DNA of 64,000 nt from Elusimicrobia bacterium GWA2_66_18 (GCA_001799675.1 MGTX01000031.1:112313-176312); one strand, 5' to 3'. Positions 34,753 to 44,088 are shown, counted from the first letter of the stretch. Notes: a model not told the origin generated them from the sequence alone. Made by a program: numbers and translations.

Positions 34753-35736
34753 CTAGCCGATTTTAGAGCCGCAGTCCGCGCAGAACTTGGCGCCGACGGC
34801 CAGACCCTTGCCGCAGTCCGCGCAGAACTTGGCTCCGGCGGGTACCCCCGCCGGAGTCTGACCCTGGTTCTGCTGGTTCATCCGGCCCATGGCGCCCGCC
34901 ATCATCTGGCCCATGCCCATGCCGGCCCCCAGGCCAAGGCCCGCGCCCATGCCGGCGGCGCCCCCCTCGTTGCCGGCGGCCTTTTCCATGACGTCAAGGG
35001 TGCGCTTCTGCTGATACTTGTCGCCCAAGATGTCGAGCTCGGCCTTGTCGGCCAGGGCCTTCTTTAGGCGCACGACGGTGTCGTCGTCCTCGGGCACGTC
35101 GACGGAGTTGAGGTAGAAGTTGACGAGCTTGACGCCGTACTTGGAGAAGTCGGCGGAGAGCTTCTCTTTGATGGCGCCGGACATGTCCTCCAGATACGCC
35201 GAGATCTCGAGCAGGTTGATCTTCTGCTTGATGATGGTCTCGGCGATGTAGTCCTTGGCCTTGGTCAGCAGGACGCCGCGGAAGTAGTTGGACAACTGGT
35301 CGCTGGTAAACTCCTTGGCCGTGGCCGAGAGTTGGGTCACGAAGGTCTGGGAGTCCACGACCTGGACGGCGAACTGGCCGAAGGCGCGCACCGGCAGGAA
35401 GACGCCGAACTTGGGGTCCTGCACGGGGATGGGGTTGTTGGTGCCCCACTTCACGTCCAGGTTGACCGCCTTGTTGATGTAGTAGACCTCGGCCGCGAAG
35501 GGCGTCTCGCCTGCGAAGGGCGCGGCGATGAGGCCGCGCAGGAGAGGGATGTTGGCGGTGCGCAGGGTATGCGTGCCGGGACCCAGCACGTCCAGCGCCT
35601 GGCCGCCCCGGAAGAAGAGCGCCTCCTGGGCCTGATTGACGATCACCTGCGTTCCCCAGCTCAGGTTGTCCGGAGGGTAGCGCCAGACCAGGACATTGGC
35701 GGGGCCGTCATATTTGACGCGGTCGATGATGGGCAT
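34753..35736 (-). CDS. SPFH-domain protein with C-terminal zinc ribbon (YdjI type)
   Basis: 327 aa. SPFH/band-7-like core from residue 10 to ~210 (NQAQEALFFRGGQ, GPGTHTLRTANIP, FGVFLPVRAFGQFAVQV, YFRGVLL, YGVKLVNFYLNSVDVP). A helical part and a Gly/Met-rich linker (GMGAGLGLGAGMGMGQMM) follow, then two copies of GAKFCADCG, giving a four-Cys zinc ribbon. No membrane helix. Such proteins (B. subtilis YdjI, part of a membrane stress system) associate with membranes through partners. GGAGGA lies 7 nt before ATG 35736; a TATAGT hexamer is a little further up. Confidence 0.88.
   Translation of the reverse strand: MPIIDRVKYDGPANVLVWRYPPDNLSWGTQVIVNQAQEALFFRGGQALDVLGPGTHTLRTANIPLLRGLIAAPFAGETPFAAEVYYINKAVNLDVKWGTNNPIPVQDPKFGVFLPVRAFGQFAVQVVDSQTFVTQLSATAKEFTSDQLSNYFRGVLLTKAKDYIAETIIKQKINLLEISAYLEDMSGAIKEKLSADFSKYGVKLVNFYLNSVDVPEDDDTVVRLKKALADKAELDILGDKYQQKRTLDVMEKAAGNEGGAAGMGAGLGLGAGMGMGQMMAGAMGRMNQQNQGQTPAGVPAGAKFCADCGKGLAVGAKFCADCGSKIG
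34768..34833. repeat. 24-bp direct repeat encoding the duplicated zinc knuckle
   Basis: Identical 24-nt units at 34768-34791 and 34810-34833 inside the SPFH gene; each encodes AKFCADCG. Exact nucleotide identity suggests recent duplication or conversion. Confidence 0.85.
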
Positions 35737-36412
35737 GCTTGGTCCTCCGAAGGCTTACTATAGCCGCCCTCCGGGGCCTTGTCAACGCCTGCGGAACCGC
35801 CGTCACGAACCAGACCCGGCCCTGGCCGACGGCGAGGACCGTCCGGCCCGAGGATCGGTTGCCGAGCCCGCGGCTGCCCCGGAGCAGGCGTTCGCCCTTC
35901 AGGCCGTGGCGCGCGCCGGTGAGCGTGACCCGCGCGGCGGGAGCGGACAGGAGGGAGAAGCGTTCGCCCTTCTTCAAGGGGAGGGCATGCCGTCCCGGGC
36001 CGAGCAAGCGCGCGACACCCCCGCCGATGACGATCATCTCCCGCTCGCCGCCGCGCCGCTCCAGAACGGAGAGGTTGACGAGTTCATGGTCGAGACCCCC
36101 GCCGAGCGCGCCCGCGACGAAGACGCGCGAGGCCCCGATCTGAGCGGCGACATCGAGGGCCTTGTCCAGGTCCGATCGATTCACATCAATATCGCGCCAA
36201 TAAACGACATTCGCCCAACTTCGAGGCCTGGGACGTGGAAGCGAATCCATGTCTCCCACGACGAAATCCGGGACGATTCCCAAGGTCTTGGCATGTCGTG
36301 CCCCGCCGTCGGCGCAGAGGATGATATCCGCTTCCCGAGCGAACCTCGCCACGGCAGACGCCTCACGAAGGTCGCCATTGAGGAAAAGAAGGGCGGACCG
36401 GCTGGTCTTCAA
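35708..36412 (-). CDS. thiN: Thiamine pyrophosphokinase
   Basis: 234 aa. Motifs of the family in order: LFLNGDL, ILCADGGARHAKTLG, PDFVVGDMDSL, DVNRSDLDKALDVA, VAGALGGGLDHELVNL, and a C-terminal beta part with TLTGARHGLKGERL. It transfers pyrophosphate from ATP to thiamine to make thiamine diphosphate. The start is TTG 36412, overlapping the previous stop as TTGA, with GGAGG 4 nt upstream. The last 29 nt overlap the SPFH start, giving an atypical basic tail (RRTKHAHHRPRQI). Confidence 0.85.
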   Translation of the reverse strand: MKTSRSALLFLNGDLREASAVARFAREADIILCADGGARHAKTLGIVPDFVVGDMDSLPRPRPRSWANVVYWRDIDVNRSDLDKALDVAAQIGASRVFVAGALGGGLDHELVNLSVLERRGGEREMIVIGGGVARLLGPGRHALPLKKGERFSLLSAPAARVTLTGARHGLKGERLLRGSRGLGNRSSGRTVLAVGQGRVWFVTAVPQALTRPRRAAIVSLRRTKHAHHRPRQI

Positions 36413-37881
36413 TGGCCCTCCGCCTGGGCTTCAAGACGCACCGCCGCGCCGTCGCCAGGCGCGTAGTCAAAACCGAGCAGGCGCGCGAAGGTCGGGGCGA
36501 GGTCGACGGCCGCCGCGGGTCCGTCGTGATGTCCGGCCTTAACGCCGCGTCCCCAAAAGACGAGCGGGACATGCGAGTCATAGAGCCAAGCCGAGCCATG
36601 ACTGGTCCCCGGGGCCTTGTCATGGAGGAGGTAGTTCTCGGCCACGATGAGGATGATATCCCCGCAACGGTCCGGGCGATACGAACGGCGCAGGATCTGC
36701 GCCAGAGGATCGTCCACGCCCAAAACGGGGACCTGATCGGCGACGACGACGCGCGCAACACCCTCGAGTTTCGAGAGGACGCTCGCGGCCTCTTTAAGGA
36801 AACTGAGCCAGTCCAAGCCAAGTCCCTCCGCCCGCGCCCGGTCCAGATACAGATGCGGGACTTGATTGGATACAATCCAGGGCCGAGGCGCGGGCCAGCG
36901 CTTCTGCAGGATTTTCTCAAGATCGGCGGCGAAGGCGTCCCAGTCCAGGCGCTTGACGCCCATGGCCTTGCCCATAGGATCCTCGGGCGCCGGGATGGCC
37001 CCGTGGTCGGCGGTCAATGCCAGAACCAAGGATCCTTTCGAAGCCCGAGACCAATCGACGAGGAGCCCTCCCAGGAGACGATCCAGGGACCGTAATTGCT
37101 CGACCATCTCGGGCGCCTCGGTGCCGAAGCGGTGGCCAACGGTGTCCGTTCCCGAAAAGCTGACCAGGAGAAGGTCCGTTCCGGGACCGCGGCCCACCTT
37201 CTCCCGGCGGACCAACTCGGAGACAAGCTCGGCTACGGCGCGGTCCAGGGCCGGCGTGGCAAGGGTCTGGGAAGCGACCCGGCCGCCCTCGACCGGGAGG
37301 AGGGCCGAGGCCTTGAGCTTGGCGTTGAAGGCGTCGAGCCAGGCGGGGCGGCGATAATAAGATGAAGTCGTGAACTCGCCGCTGAAACGGTCGAACCAGA
37401 GGGCGAGATCGGCGCGGCGCCCGCCCAGGATCACCGCGGCGCGGTCCTTGGAGGAGACGGCAAAGACCCGGGCCTTGGGGTCGGAGGCTTTCAGCCCGTC
37501 GGCCAACGTCGGGCCGTCGAGGTGGGCCGGGCCGAGGCCGAAAGGCGCGTCGGCCACGCAATAGGTCTCGGCGCCCGCGACGCGGACGTACCAATCGTTC
37601 GCCACGATGCCGTGCACCGCGGGCAAGCGCCCGGTGGAGATCGCCGCATGCCCCGGAGCCGTCTCCGTCGGGATGTGCAGATGCCGCGCCTGCGTGAACA
37701 CGGCGCCCTGCGATGCCAACCGTTTGAAGCCGCCGGAGAAGGATGCATCTCGCTCAAGATAATCGGCTCGCATCTGATCGACCACCAAGACGACCCCGAG
37801 CTTGGGCTTCGCGAAGGCGCTCGCCGACGACGGCGCGCAGACGAAGACGGCTAAGACGACGACGGAGGATATTCTCCTCAT
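36409..37881 (-). CDS. PafA-like alkaline phosphatase / type I phosphodiesterase superfamily
   Basis: 490 aa with a signal peptide (MRRISSVVVLAVFVCAPSSASA). Alkaline-phosphatase-superfamily metal sites are all present: VVDQMRADY, the Thr nucleophile in HIPTETAPGHAAISTG, SFSGTDTVGHRFG, LTADHGA and GTSHGSAWLYDSHVPLVFWG. This matches the Thr-nucleophile PafA type, a periplasmic phosphomonoesterase. The ATG at 37881 overlaps the CDF stop as TGATG with GGAGG 7 nt upstream. It is translationally linked to thiN through TTGA. Confidence 0.9.
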   Translation of the reverse strand: MRRISSVVVLAVFVCAPSSASAFAKPKLGVVLVVDQMRADYLERDASFSGGFKRLASQGAVFTQARHLHIPTETAPGHAAISTGRLPAVHGIVANDWYVRVAGAETYCVADAPFGLGPAHLDGPTLADGLKASDPKARVFAVSSKDRAAVILGGRRADLALWFDRFSGEFTTSSYYRRPAWLDAFNAKLKASALLPVEGGRVASQTLATPALDRAVAELVSELVRREKVGRGPGTDLLLVSFSGTDTVGHRFGTEAPEMVEQLRSLDRLLGGLLVDWSRASKGSLVLALTADHGAIPAPEDPMGKAMGVKRLDWDAFAADLEKILQKRWPAPRPWIVSNQVPHLYLDRARAEGLGLDWLSFLKEAASVLSKLEGVARVVVADQVPVLGVDDPLAQILRRSYRPDRCGDIILIVAENYLLHDKAPGTSHGSAWLYDSHVPLVFWGRGVKAGHHDGPAAAVDLAPTFARLLGFDYAPGDGAAVRLEAQAEGH

Positions 37882-38744
37882 CACTCCGCCTCCGCCGTCT
37901 CGATCTGCAAGGTCACATGCGTCAGCCCGAACTTATCCGCCAACATCTCGCGCCCCGCTTTGAGCACGGCCGCATGGTCGGCCCCGAGGTCCGTTTCAAG
38001 ATGTCCGCTCATGGCGTCCACGCCCTGGGTCACGCACCAGAGGTGCAGGTCGTGAACGCCGCGCACGCCGTCTAGACCCTCGAGCGCGGCGCGGACCACG
38101 TCCGAGTCCAGGTGCGGCGGCGCGCCCTCCAGCAGGATGTGCACCGAGTCGCGCAGGAGCCAGAAGGCCGTCAGGACGATCCCGCCGCAGATGAGCGCGC
38201 CGGCCAGGGCGTCGACCGCGTACCATCGGGTCATGAGGATGATGACGCCGGCCACGATGGCGCCCACGGAGCCCGCGGCGTCGGAGAGGACGTGGAGGAG
38301 CGCTGCGCGCAGGTTGATGTTGCCGCGGCTGGCGTTCCAGAGGACCGCGGCCGAGCCCAGGTTGCAGAGCAGCCCCACGACGGCGATGGCCGTCATCGGC
38401 CCCGCGGCGATGGGCGTGGGAAAAGCCCAGCGAGACCAGGCCTCCCGTAGGATGAACCCGGTGGCGACCATGAGAGCTACGGCGTTGCCGAGCGCGGCCA
38501 GGACCTCGACGCGGCGGTAACCGAAGGTCCGCTGAGAGTCGGGAGGAAGCCGCGCCAGCAGCGCCGCGCACAGGCTCAGGCTTAGGCCCAGCAAGTCCAC
38601 GGCCATGTGCGTGGCATCGGCGATCAACGCCAGGCTTCCCGTCCACCAACCGCCGATAAGTTCGGCCAAGAAGATGGTCCCGGTCAGAACGATGGCCCCG
38701 GTCAGCGGCCGCAGTCCGTCCGTGTGAGCGGGTTCCGGACCCAT
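37881..38744 (-). CDS. Cation diffusion facilitator (zinc-type) transporter
   Basis: 287 aa. Six membrane helices with the two CDF metal-binding helices: DATHMAVDLLGL in the second and HVLSDAAGSVGA in the fifth (HxxxD pairs). A cytoplasmic C-terminal domain (GVRGVHDLHLWCVTQGVDAMSGHLE) follows. It resembles ZitB/CzcD exporters of Zn2+ in exchange for protons. It begins one base after the rlmB stop (TGAGATG), so the two are coupled. Confidence 0.93.
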   Translation of the reverse strand: MGPEPAHTDGLRPLTGAIVLTGTIFLAELIGGWWTGSLALIADATHMAVDLLGLSLSLCAALLARLPPDSQRTFGYRRVEVLAALGNAVALMVATGFILREAWSRWAFPTPIAAGPMTAIAVVGLLCNLGSAAVLWNASRGNINLRAALLHVLSDAAGSVGAIVAGVIILMTRWYAVDALAGALICGGIVLTAFWLLRDSVHILLEGAPPHLDSDVVRAALEGLDGVRGVHDLHLWCVTQGVDAMSGHLETDLGADHAAVLKAGREMLADKFGLTHVTLQIETAEAE

Positions 38745-38745
38745 C

Positions 38746-39567
38746 TCAGGCGCCGGGGCGGGCCTTCTGACGCGCGATCTCGTAGAGGAGCGCGGTCGCC
38801 GCGCACGAGGCGTTCAGGCTGCCCACGCCGTGCTCGACTTGAGGCACGCGCAGAAGTTCGTCGCAGGAGGCGCGCACGAGCGGACGCATGCCGTATCCCT
38901 CGCAGCCCACGACCAGGATGCAGGGCGTGTTGATCGAGACGGACCAGGATTCCTTGCCCGCCGCATCCGCGCCGTACACCCAGAAGCCCTTCTCCTTGCA
39001 GTGCGCCAGGGTCTGGGCCAGGTTGACGACGCGATGGACGGCAATCTTGAGCACGGCGCCGGCCGAGGCCTGAATGGCGGCCTGGGTCACGGGCGAGGAC
39101 CGACGCTCGGGGGTGACCACGCAGCGAGCGCCCATCTGCAGCGCCGAGCGCGAGATGGCGCCGAGGTTGTGCGGATCCTGTATCTGGTCCAAGGCCACGA
39201 CCACCAGGCCCTTCTTGGCGTCCTCCTCCAGCCCGTCGAGCCACTCCTTGAAGGTCCCGGCAGGGTCATAAACCATGCGCATGGCCACGCCCTGGTGCTT
39301 GCCGCCCTTGACCGCGCGATCGAGCTCGGGGCGCGCCATGTACTGCACGGCGATGTTCAGGTCGGCGGCCTGCTTGACGATCGGGCCGATGGAGGGATGC
39401 TTGAGCTCGTGCTCGATCCAGATCTGGCGGCAGTCGTAGGGCTGGCGAGCCAGCGCGGCGGCGACGGCCTCGATGCCCCCCACCCAGCGCGTCTGAGCGT
39501 TGAGCGGGCGCTCCTCGTGCTCGCCGCGGATGCCGGGACGGCGTCCAAATCGCTTCTTCGGTCTCAT
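38746..39567 (-). CDS. rlmB: 23S rRNA 2'-O-methyltransferase RlmB (SpoU/TrmH family)
   Basis: 273 aa. N-terminal substrate-binding domain (VGGIEAVAAAL, HQGVAMRM) and the SPOUT knot motifs: VALDQIQDPHNLGAISRSA, ILVVGCEGYGMRPLV and HGVGSLNASCAATALLYE. It methylates the ribose of a conserved guanosine in 23S rRNA using SAM. Its ATG overlaps the cysS stop as ATGA, matching the cysS-rlmB order known from other bacteria. Confidence 0.94.
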   Translation of the reverse strand: MRPKKRFGRRPGIRGEHEERPLNAQTRWVGGIEAVAAALARQPYDCRQIWIEHELKHPSIGPIVKQAADLNIAVQYMARPELDRAVKGGKHQGVAMRMVYDPAGTFKEWLDGLEEDAKKGLVVVALDQIQDPHNLGAISRSALQMGARCVVTPERRSSPVTQAAIQASAGAVLKIAVHRVVNLAQTLAHCKEKGFWVYGADAAGKESWSVSINTPCILVVGCEGYGMRPLVRASCDELLRVPQVEHGVGSLNASCAATALLYEIARQKARPGA

Positions 39568-40946
39568 TTCTTTATCGCCTTGGCGCCATCTTTGCCGTCT
39601 TCGACGCTATATCCCGCCGCTTCGATCTCTTGGCGGATGCGATCCGCTTGTGGAAAATCCTTCCTCTTGCGCGCGTCATCTCTCGCGACTAAAAGCTTGG
39701 CGACTTTAGGGTCCGCCGTCTTTTCGATATCTTTCTTGAAGAGATCCAGAGCCAGAACCGCCTCCGCTTCTTCTAAAAACGCTTTTTTAGCCCCGCCGGG
39801 AAGGTCCGATTTCAACGCATCCCAGACGACCGCCATCGCGGCGGGCATGTTTAGATCATCCGACAGAGCTTCTTTGAAGCGGGAAGAATACTCCGCGCAA
39901 TTCAATTGGGAGGGCTCGCCCGCAAGCGCCAGAGCCGCGTCTCGAAGACGACGGCGAGAGGTCTTGGATCCTTCCAATGTCTCCCAGGTAAAGTCCAGTT
40001 GCTTGCGATAGTGGGCGGTGAAGCAATGATACCGGTAGTCCAATGGGGAAAAGCCTTTATCCTTGAGGTCCGAGAGCTTGATGAAGCCCCCGGAGGACTT
40101 GGCCATCTTAGCTTGGTTCATCAGCAGGAACTCGGAATGCATCCAGAAGCGCGCGAAGGGCCTGCCGGTCGCGCCCTCGGACTGGGCGATCTCGTTGGTG
40201 TGATGGACCGGGACATGGTCGATGCCGCCGCAATGAATGTCGAAAGTCTCGCCTAAAAAGCGCATGGCCATGGCGGAGCACTCGATGTGCCAGCCCGGGA
40301 AGCCCTTGCCCCAGGGCGAGTTCCACTCCATCTGACGCTTGGAGCCGGCGGGCGAAAATTTCCACAAAGCGAAATCGGTGATATGCTTCTTCTCCGCGTT
40401 CGCCTCGACCCGGGCGCCGGACTTGAGGCCTTCCAGATGCCCGCGCGTCATCAGCTTGCCGTAGTCGGGAAACTTCGCCGTGTCGAAGTACAATCCGTCC
40501 GAAATCTTATAAACAAAGCCTTTGGCCTCCAAGCACCGGACCAAGGCGATCTGTTCCTGGATATGATCAGTGGCCCGGCAGAGCGTGTCCGGCGCCAAAA
40601 GATTGAGCGCCCGGCAATCCGCCAAGAACGCGTCCGTATAGAATTGGGCGATCTCCCAGGCGGTCTTGCCCTCGCGCGCGGCCCCGACCTCCATCTTATC
40701 CTCGCCTTCGTCACCCTGACTGGTCAGGTGCCCGACGTCCGTGATGTTCATCACGCGGTTCGGGGCATAGCCCAGGAGTTTCAGGGAGCGAACGAGCACA
40801 TCCTCGAAGATATAGGTGCGGTAGTTGCCGACGTGCTGGTAGTTGTAAACCGTCGGGCCGCAGGTGTAGAGACCGACTTGTGGCGCGCAGAGAGGCGCGA
40901 AGTCTTCCTTCGCGCGGCTCAGGCTGTTGTAGAGGCGCAGGACCAC
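39564..40946 (-). CDS. cysS: Cysteinyl-tRNA synthetase
   Basis: 460 aa, normal length. HIGH-like motif in TVYNYQHVGNYR, KMSKS-like AKMAKSSGG, and zinc ligands in LYTCGPTVYN, WHIECSAMAM and HCGGIDHVPVHH. It charges tRNA-Cys. The start is GTG 40946, with TAGAAT ending 6 nt upstream and no Shine-Dalgarno, which marks a probable promoter inside the radA-to-lexA gene series. Confidence 0.97.
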   Translation of the reverse strand: MVLRLYNSLSRAKEDFAPLCAPQVGLYTCGPTVYNYQHVGNYRTYIFEDVLVRSLKLLGYAPNRVMNITDVGHLTSQGDEGEDKMEVGAAREGKTAWEIAQFYTDAFLADCRALNLLAPDTLCRATDHIQEQIALVRCLEAKGFVYKISDGLYFDTAKFPDYGKLMTRGHLEGLKSGARVEANAEKKHITDFALWKFSPAGSKRQMEWNSPWGKGFPGWHIECSAMAMRFLGETFDIHCGGIDHVPVHHTNEIAQSEGATGRPFARFWMHSEFLLMNQAKMAKSSGGFIKLSDLKDKGFSPLDYRYHCFTAHYRKQLDFTWETLEGSKTSRRRLRDAALALAGEPSQLNCAEYSSRFKEALSDDLNMPAAMAVVWDALKSDLPGGAKKAFLEEAEAVLALDLFKKDIEKTADPKVAKLLVARDDARKRKDFPQADRIRQEIEAAGYSVEDGKDGAKAIKK

Positions 40947-40952
40947 GAGCCT

Positions 40953-40981
40953 ATTCTAGGAAATCACGGGACGCTCGCAAC
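40953..40981 (-). promoter_or_regulatory. cysS promoter TTGCGA-16-TAGAAT, start-proximal
   Basis: TAGAAT at 40953-40958 is 6 nt before the GTG at 40946; TTGCGA at 40975-40980 lies 16 nt upstream on the minus strand. It would give a transcript starting at or near the GTG. Confidence 0.5.
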
Positions 40982-41843
40982 GGCTGGCGGCGTACATGCC
41001 GCCCAGGACGAACGCGCCGCCGGCCATGCTCCAGCGCGTCAGTTGGTCGCCCTGTAGGCCTACGCCCAGTAAAACACCCACGACGGGCTGAAGGAAGATG
41101 AAGTTGGCCGCACCCGACGCCTCCACTTTCTTCAACGCGAGATTCCAGAGAATGGCGGCGAGGAAGCCTCCGGCAACGGAGAGATAACTCATCGCGAGCC
41201 AAGCGGGGAGCGGCGTCGACGCCCAGGACGAAGGGTGCGCCCCCGGCCAGGCCCAAGTCGCCACGCCGAGGAAGCCGATCATCGAGGTGACCGCCGTGAA
41301 GTCGAGCGGGTCCACGCGCTTGAGCGCCGACTTGCCGAGCACGCTGTACAACGCCCAGCAGCACCCGTGCGTCGTGAGGATCAAGTCGCCCTTGAGGCGG
41401 CCGGTCAAGGCGCCGGACCAAGTCGGCGGCCCCTGGAAGACTATGAGAATCGCCCCGGTCAGGCCCAGGGCGAGCGACGTGACCTTGAGCCCCGTCAGGC
41501 GCTCGCCGAGGAACGCCGCCGACAGCAAGACGATCGCGACAGGCTCTATGCCCACGAGAAGCGACGCGCTCGTGGCTGAGGAGGACTTCACCCCATAAGT
41601 ACCGAGCGCCAGCGGCAAAGCATAGCCGAACAAGCCGACCGCGGCGAGGCGCGCCCAGTCGCCGCGGTGCGCCGCCGCCAAGCGACGGCGTCCTCGCCAG
41701 GCGATCGGAAGAAACAGAGCCGCGCACAGCGCCATGCGCAGAAGGATCAGGTCTTTCTCGGGAAAACCTTTTAGAGCCGCAGTCGTGACCGCATAGGTCG
41801 AGCCGCCGATCATATTGGCGACGGCAATGAGGAGGTAGGGCAC
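40956..41843 (-). CDS. EamA/DMT-family transporter
   Basis: 295 aa with ten predicted hydrophobic helices in two EamA repeats. The first ends near VIVLLSAAFLGERLTGLKV, the second near FLQPVVGVLLGVGLQGDQLT; the Glu-Arg and Gly-Asp pairs are at the usual repeat ends. Such proteins export metabolites; the substrate is unknown. The start is GTG 41843, 7 nt after the ispDF stop. It is inserted between ispDF and cysS in an otherwise conserved neighbourhood. The last codons overlap the cysS promoter. Confidence 0.88.
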   Translation of the reverse strand: MPYLLIAVANMIGGSTYAVTTAALKGFPEKDLILLRMALCAALFLPIAWRGRRRLAAAHRGDWARLAAVGLFGYALPLALGTYGVKSSSATSASLLVGIEPVAIVLLSAAFLGERLTGLKVTSLALGLTGAILIVFQGPPTWSGALTGRLKGDLILTTHGCCWALYSVLGKSALKRVDPLDFTAVTSMIGFLGVATWAWPGAHPSSWASTPLPAWLAMSYLSVAGGFLAAILWNLALKKVEASGAANFIFLQPVVGVLLGVGLQGDQLTRWSMAGGAFVLGGMYAASRCERPVIS

Positions 41844-41850
41844 CCGGGCG

Positions 41851-43005
41851 TCAGCGCGAAAGGACGGTGGCGACCGCGTGGCAGGCGATGGCCTCGCCGC
41901 GCCCGATGGAATCGAGGCCTTCGTGGCTCTTAGCCTTGAGGCTGACTCGGGATTCGTGCAGCTGGAAAAGGGCGGCCAAGGAGGACTTCATGGCGGCGTA
42001 GTGCGGCTTCATCTTGGGCTCCTCGGCCACGAGCGTGCAGTCGAGGTGGACGAGTTCCCCCCCGGCCTCGGCGACCTTGCCGAGGGTGTGCTTGACGATC
42101 TCGCGGCTGGCCAAGCCCTTGTGCGCCGGGTCCTCGGGTGGAAAATCCATGCCGATCTCGCCCAAGCCCAAGGCGCCCAGCACGGCGTCGCAGGCGGCGT
42201 GGAGGACGGCGTCGCCGTCGGAGTGGCCGAGCAGGCCCTTGGCGTGCGGGAGCTTCACGCCGGAGAGCCACAGTTCACGACCCGCGACGAGGCGATGGAT
42301 GTCGTAGCCGAAGCCGGTGCGGCTCTGCGGGAGGCCGCCCTGGCGCGATTCGATGATCGCCGAAGCCATCGTGATGTCCTCCGGGGTGGTGATCTTGAAG
42401 TTCTCGTAGCTCGACTCGACGACCGAGACCCGGCGGCCGCAGCGCTCGACGAGCTGGCTTTCGTCGGTGGCGTCGGCGTCGTCTTTATATTTTTCCAACG
42501 CCTCCTTGAGGATCTCATAGCGATAGGCCTGCGGCGTCTGAGCCGCCCAGAACTCGGCCCGGTCCGGCGTCTCGGCCACGACGGCGCTTCCCTTCGGGAC
42601 GCGCTTCAGCGTGTCCTTGACGGGGACGGCGGCTACCGCCGCGCCGGACTTCAGGGCTTCAGTCATCGTCGCCCGGGCGATCTCGGGAGTCACCATGGGC
42701 CGAGCACCATCGTGAACGGCAATCACGTCCACATCGGAAGGAACGGCGGAGAAGCCGCTGCGCACGGAACCCATCCGGGTGGAACCCCCCCGGACGACTT
42801 TGACCTTCCCGTCGGCAAGGCGCGGGCCATGCGCCTGGAAGGACTCCTCGCCCAAGACGAGAACGACGACCTCGACGTCAGGCATGTCAAGAAAACATTT
42901 TAAAGACCATTCCGCGACCGTGGAACCCGCCAGGGGCAGGAATTGCTTGGGTTTCCCCATCCGAGAGCCCGACCCTCCGCAGACAACGATCACGGCCGCG
43001 CGCAT
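41851..43005 (-). CDS. ispDF: Bifunctional IspD/IspF of the MEP isoprenoid pathway
   Basis: 384 aa fusion. Residues 1-225 are 2-C-methyl-D-erythritol 4-phosphate cytidylyltransferase (CGGSGSRMGKPKQFLPL, VHDGARPMV, KITTPEDITMA). Residues ~230-384 are 2-C-methyl-D-erythritol 2,4-cyclodiphosphate synthase (FGYDIHRLV, LLGHSDGDAVLHA, MDFPPEDPAHKG, LDCTLVAEEPKMKPH). The two steps flank IspE in isoprenoid synthesis. The start is 2 nt after the yacL-like stop (TAAAGATG), so it is coupled. Confidence 0.96.
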   Translation of the reverse strand: MRAAVIVVCGGSGSRMGKPKQFLPLAGSTVAEWSLKCFLDMPDVEVVVLVLGEESFQAHGPRLADGKVKVVRGGSTRMGSVRSGFSAVPSDVDVIAVHDGARPMVTPEIARATMTEALKSGAAVAAVPVKDTLKRVPKGSAVVAETPDRAEFWAAQTPQAYRYEILKEALEKYKDDADATDESQLVERCGRRVSVVESSYENFKITTPEDITMASAIIESRQGGLPQSRTGFGYDIHRLVAGRELWLSGVKLPHAKGLLGHSDGDAVLHAACDAVLGALGLGEIGMDFPPEDPAHKGLASREIVKHTLGKVAEAGGELVHLDCTLVAEEPKMKPHYAAMKSSLAALFQLHESRVSLKAKSHEGLDSIGRGEAIACHAVATVLSR

Positions 43006-43007
43006 CT

Positions 43008-44009
43008 TTAGGAGATGCTCGGCGCCTTGTCGGGACGCGCTCTGGCGAAGATCATGCGACCGTTGGAGGTCTGATGGATAGAGGTGACAGTCGCCTCCAC
43101 GCGCTTGCCTATGGAGCGGCGGCCGTCGTCCACGACGACCATACCCCCATCGTCCAGGTAGGCGATGCCCTGCTCTCGTTCCTTGCCTTCCTTCATAACG
43201 AAGACGGACATCGTCTCGCCCGGCAGGACGACGCTCTTGAGAGACGCCGAGAGGTCGTTGATGTTGAGGCAGATGACGCCCTCAAGGCTGGCCACCTTGT
43301 TGGCGTTGAAGTCCGTGGTGACGATCTTGGCTCCCATCTCGCGGGCGAGCTTGACGACCTTGCCCACGTTTTCGGAGATATCAGGAACGTCCTTGTCTAG
43401 AATCTTGACCGGGATGGAGACGTTCTCCTGTAGACGGGACAGCACGTCCAGGCCGCGGCGGCCGCGGGCGCGCTTGAGAGGGTCCTCGGAGTCGGCCAGG
43501 CGGTGCAGTTCGGTCAGCACGAAGCGCGGCACCACCAGAGTTCCCGAGAGGAAGTGCGTGTCCACCACCTCCGCCACGCGACCGTCGATGATGACGTTGG
43601 TGTCGAGAATCTTGACCTCGGCGCCGCGCTTCTTGCCCATCTTGAGGATATCCTTGTCTAGATCGTCCAGCTCGGGAGACTTGCGGATGACGATGACGGC
43701 GCCCAGCACGCCGAATGCGAAGTAGCGCAGGAGCGCGAAGCGGTCCCAGATCGAGTAGAGCGAGTTATCGCCGACCTGGAGGACGAGATAGTCGACCAGC
43801 TTGGCCAAGATGATACCGGTCGCAGCTCCCAAGATGCCCATGAACAGAGAGAGGAGATTAAGTTCCGCGACGAGGCACTCGATGAGGACCATGAGCGCGC
43901 CGACGCCCAGACCGATCCCCACCCCCGCCGCGTTGTGCGAAATCTTGCCGAAGTAGACGATGGCTGGACAGGCCAGGACGATGACGACGCGGAACAACCA
44001 AGTATACAT
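43008..44009 (-). CDS. YacL-like membrane protein with PIN and TRAM domains
   Basis: 333 aa. Four N-terminal hydrophobic helices within residues 1-110, then a PIN domain (KILDTNVIIDGRV, VPRFVLTELHRLADS, AKIVTTDFNANKVA; acidic residues in place) and a C-terminal TRAM-like segment (VEATVTSIHQTSNGRMIFARA). PIN domains are RNases, TRAM binds RNA; the family is B. subtilis YacL, whose exact role is unsettled. AAGGAG lies 5 nt before ATG 44009. The neighbours radA and ispDF match the known gene order. Confidence 0.92.
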   Translation of the reverse strand: MYTWLFRVVIVLACPAIVYFGKISHNAAGVGIGLGVGALMVLIECLVAELNLLSLFMGILGAATGIILAKLVDYLVLQVGDNSLYSIWDRFALLRYFAFGVLGAVIVIRKSPELDDLDKDILKMGKKRGAEVKILDTNVIIDGRVAEVVDTHFLSGTLVVPRFVLTELHRLADSEDPLKRARGRRGLDVLSRLQENVSIPVKILDKDVPDISENVGKVVKLAREMGAKIVTTDFNANKVASLEGVICLNINDLSASLKSVVLPGETMSVFVMKEGKEREQGIAYLDDGGMVVVDDGRRSIGKRVEATVTSIHQTSNGRMIFARARPDKAPSIS

Positions 44010-44088
44010 ATGGACTCCTTTACTTTATGGACGATGCTGGATGATGGGAAGATTCTACGAAATCCCGACCGGGGCCGTCAGGATGCAA

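Noticed and set aside
34745..34770. CTAAAA/TTTTAG pairing at the SPFH stop as a terminator
   Set aside because: The stem is AT-rich and short, and carbonic anhydrase begins at once in the same direction.
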